Shown: piece after piece, positions 62,413-64,000 of the stretch
Position numbering within the stretch: the stretch's first letter is position 1
Layout of the letters: each line of letters starts with the position of its first letter
From: Tritrichomonas musculus
Taxonomy: Eukaryota; Parabasalia; Tritrichomonadida; Tritrichomonadidae
Assembly: GCA_039105265.1 (NCBI GenBank)
Contig: JAPFFF010000022.1
Span: 2,356,001 to 2,420,000, forward strand
DNA: 64,000 bases
Direction: 5' to 3'
Notes under the pieces: generated by a model
Databases searched by the model: none
What the model was told of the DNA's origin: nothing
Seen by the model: only the letters and a program-made list of their open reading frames with translations
Position numbers and translations under genes: made by a program

Positions 62413-62888
62413 GCAAACTCTGGGTCAGCATCCAATACCAAATCCTGATGCTTGCCGATGAATACATCAGGTTCTGCAATATCGTATTTTTCACGTAATT
62501 TGGCGATGAGATCCTTGGTATTTATATTGGTTCTCTCAATCGAGTAGTTGTAATACGGGCATTCCTTGTATTCGTGCTTTTCGGTATTCCCATTTACGAA
62601 GAACTCCTGCATGTTGACACTCAATTTGCGTCTACTATTGGATGTCAATTTGACAAATTCGAGGCTCATCTCCTTGAGCTTGTTAGGGTAGAATCTAATG
62701 GTTTCAGTATCATTCTGGAGCGATACATATAGGACCTTCGCGAGGTACAATGAGTTCTTCAAGTTGAATGGGAACTTGTCACATAATATCGCGAAATTGC
62801 ATTGTGCAAATCCATCAGGCTTTGGCAATAGGGCTACTAGTGTGTTGATGTATTCGTAGACATTGAAGTAGCTTGGAGTGGCTTCCAT
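62409..62888 (-). CDS. Conserved protein of unknown function next to ATPase (element C)
   Basis: This 159-residue homolog of 13082-13540 in A shares AKVLYVSLQ, TIRFYPNKLKEM, EFFVNGNTEK and YYNYSIERTN. It is convergent with the ATPase as in A. TTTTTTATCGCATCCCAAATG is the start context. It is the last gene before the right inverted repeat. Confidence 0.8.
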   Translation of the reverse strand: MEATPSYFNVYEYINTLVALLPKPDGFAQCNFAILCDKFPFNLKNSLYLAKVLYVSLQNDTETIRFYPNKLKEMSLEFVKLTSNSRRKLSVNMQEFFVNGNTEKHEYKECPYYNYSIERTNINTKDLIAKLREKYDIAEPDVFIGKHQDLVLDADPEFA

Positions 62889-63025
62889 TTGGGATGCGAT
62901 AAAAAATCAATATTCAAATATAAAAATAGGTTTTCCCAAATTCATCTGAGTCCCCAAATATGGAATATTTTTGTCTGTTATGGGTTGTTCCATCGGTCTG
63001 TTCCATAGGTAGTCCCATAGGTGGT
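62889..63025. other. Gene-free inner flank of the right inverted repeat (element C)
   Basis: This segment holds the promoter of the preceding minus-strand gene. It then runs into CCATAGGT(A/G)GTCCCAT words related to, but not aligned with, those at the left end. The 8-base CCATCGGT motif near 62991 echoes the left-end sequence near 38477. Confidence 0.4.
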
Positions 63026-63265
63026 CCCATAGGTAGTCCCATATGTTGGCCATAAGTGGGCCATAGGTGGTCCATATGCGGCCTATTTTCGGAATTTGTA
63101 TGGGTCCGAATATGGGCGTTTTATGGGCGTTTTGGGGTAGTATGCAGTATGGGTCCCATATGTGGATTTTGAATTTTAACCCGAATATGGGCCCAAAAAT
63201 GGGCCATTTATGGGCGTTTTAAGTGGATTCTATCTGACCTGGATTATTGATACACTATCACTACT
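63026..63265 (-). repeat. Element C right terminal inverted repeat (about 240 bp)
   Basis: This is the mirror copy of 38105-38344, where x maps to 101370 minus x. It ends CTATCACTACT directly before the GATGGA duplication. Confidence 0.93.
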
Positions 63266-63271
63266 GATGGA
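63266..63271. repeat. Target-site duplication of element C, right copy (GATGGA)
   Basis: This matches the left copy at 38099-38104. Element A protease coding sequence resumes directly after it. Confidence 0.92.
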
Positions 63272-63592
63272 GAACATTGGATTTTATGTATTGTTCAATA
63301 TTCAAAGAAAATAATCGAATGCTATGACTCTGATAATAAGTCAATGGCACCAGAGGTAAAGACACTTAATAAGTATATCAATATTTCATCAACAGGTAAG
63401 TTAAAAGCAAAATATTATGATGTACCTAGTCAAAGGAATAACAAGGATTGTGGAGTGTTTCTAATGGAATCTTGTCGTACCTTTTTGCATGAAGGAGATG
63501 GTAAGTTTAAACAACGCAATATGCCAGATATTCGAAAGAGAATACTTCGAGAACTTCAAAACAATGAATTAGAAACAGGTGTTGTATATTAA
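63272..63592 (+). pseudogene. Ulp1/adenain-like protease locus, right flank (element A), after element C
   Basis: Directly after the C duplication the sequence reads EHWILCIVQYSKKIIECYDS, then QRNNKDCGVFLMESC. These are the His, Asp and Cys regions of C48/C5-type cysteine proteases (Ulp1, adenain). This is the C-terminal end of the locus whose left flank lies before element B. The locus is interrupted by two nested elements. Confidence 0.8.
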
Positions 63593-63616
63593 TAAAGACT
63601 TTTTATTCAACTCGAA

Positions 63617-63922
63617 ATGGAATTACCACCAAGTGTTAACACTTTATATCCTAATCGAGATAATATAGTTAATGATGGTAATACACCTCTTCCAATCGAA
63701 ACAGCCTACTTCCTTGAGGATGCTCAACATGATAAAGCTAAGTTTAATAGGTATTGGTTTAATTTCCCACCAGAATGGTCAACTGCAAACAAAGGGGAAT
63801 CTATTGTTGGCGTTCGTTCAGCACATATCATTAAGAGAAGACGCAAAATGGAAGTAGAGATTGAAATATATAAGATACATAAGAAAACATATGAATTACA
63901 TAGACAAGATATTAGCCAATAA
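63617..63922 (+). CDS. Penton-like/minor capsid candidate, possibly broken (element A)
   Basis: This frame of about 101 residues matches the N-terminus of the 477-residue B protein at 16799. Shared stretches include LPIETAY versus LPLETTY, and FNFPPEWSTANKGESIVGVRSAHI versus a YPPEWHTSNVDEKIIGIRAIH-type segment. It follows the protease locus directly, with a T-run and TTCAACTCG before the start. It is much shorter than the B protein and lies near the window edge. It may be broken. Confidence 0.6.
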   Translation: MELPPSVNTLYPNRDNIVNDGNTPLPIETAYFLEDAQHDKAKFNRYWFNFPPEWSTANKGESIVGVRSAHIIKRRRKMEVEIEIYKIHKKTYELHRQDISQ

Positions 63923-64000
63923 GGGATTTAAGCAACTGGATATTAAACGAATAACAGCATATGGGAGCTTAACTGGAATCCCAATAATGCAATTAATTAA

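Larger units (their letters stand above)
38105..63265. mobile_element. Element C: complete Polinton nested in element A
   Basis: This 25.2-kb element is bounded by about 240-bp terminal inverted repeats starting AGTAGTGATAG and flanked by the direct repeat GATGGA. It shares most of its gene set with A but is richer in GC, and the five-gene capsid block is inverted relative to A. Parts are a KilA-N protein, polymerase B, a fibre-like protein, a repeat protein, an integrase, a capsid protein and an ATPase. Its ends look whole. Two internal loci look broken, about three breaks in all. One mismatch was noticed between the inverted repeats, so the insertion looks young. Confidence 0.93.
1..64000. 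mobile_element. Element A: outer Polinton/Maverick (visible parts 1-15770, 38034-38104, 63266-64000)
   Basis: This AT-rich Polinton encloses the other two elements, and neither of its ends lies inside the window. Recognised parts are DNA polymerase B, integrase, KilA-N protein, major capsid protein, packaging ATPase, a Ulp1/adenain-like protease and about a dozen small conserved proteins. Its protease locus is interrupted by elements B and C, and at least one other gene may also be broken. Most remaining frames are long and open, so the copy is probably not ancient. It must predate both insertions. Family assignment rests on the combined polymerase, integrase, ATPase and capsid gene set. Confidence 0.9.

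Overview
The window is wall-to-wall virus-like mobile DNA. It holds three Polinton/Maverick elements, two of them nested inside the third. No ordinary host gene, rRNA or canonical tRNA was recognised. Intron-free genes, the standard code, a dense array of 20-25 kb Polintons and very short leaders with TCA-type start sites suggest a trichomonad protist such as Trichomonas vaginalis. This assignment is an inference. All three elements are treated as fossils here.

Layout. Element A is the outer, AT-rich Polinton and runs off both window edges. Its visible parts are 1-15770, a 71-base sliver at 38034-38104, and 63266-64000. Element B is 15771-38033 (22.3 kb, clearly more GC-rich). It has 995-bp terminal inverted repeats and a 5-bp target duplication, AAAGT. 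Element C is 38105-63265 (25.2 kb, intermediate composition). It has about 240-bp terminal inverted repeats and a 6-bp target duplication, GATGGA. Both B and C sit in what looks like the adenain/Ulp1-like protease gene of A, only 71 bases apart. The near-identical inverted repeats of B and C point to recent insertions.

Genes. A and C share most of a gene set: protein-primed DNA polymerase B, retroviral-type integrase, double-jelly-roll major capsid protein, packaging ATPase, a small pVI/pX-like protein, a KilA-N protein and about ten small conserved proteins. The five-gene capsid block (8045-11348 in A, 57389-60617 in C) is inverted between them. B is a divergent Polinton with its own integrase, ATPase, capsid protein and polymerase. 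It also has a 2099-residue fibre-like protein, a bZIP-like protein and two NUMOD4-HNH endonucleases. The roles fit the known Polinton plan: polymerase and integrase copy and insert the element, capsid proteins and ATPase would build and fill a particle, and fibre-like proteins may decorate it.

Non-coding signals. Most starts are preceded by a T-tract within about 20 bases, often ending in TAAATG. Short palindromes recur in and between genes, including matching ones inside coding frames of B and C. C carries two inverted copies of a roughly 54-bp array whose palindromic core changes from unit to unit. B and C each carry a pol III-like A box/B box/T-run arrangement in a gene-free stretch.
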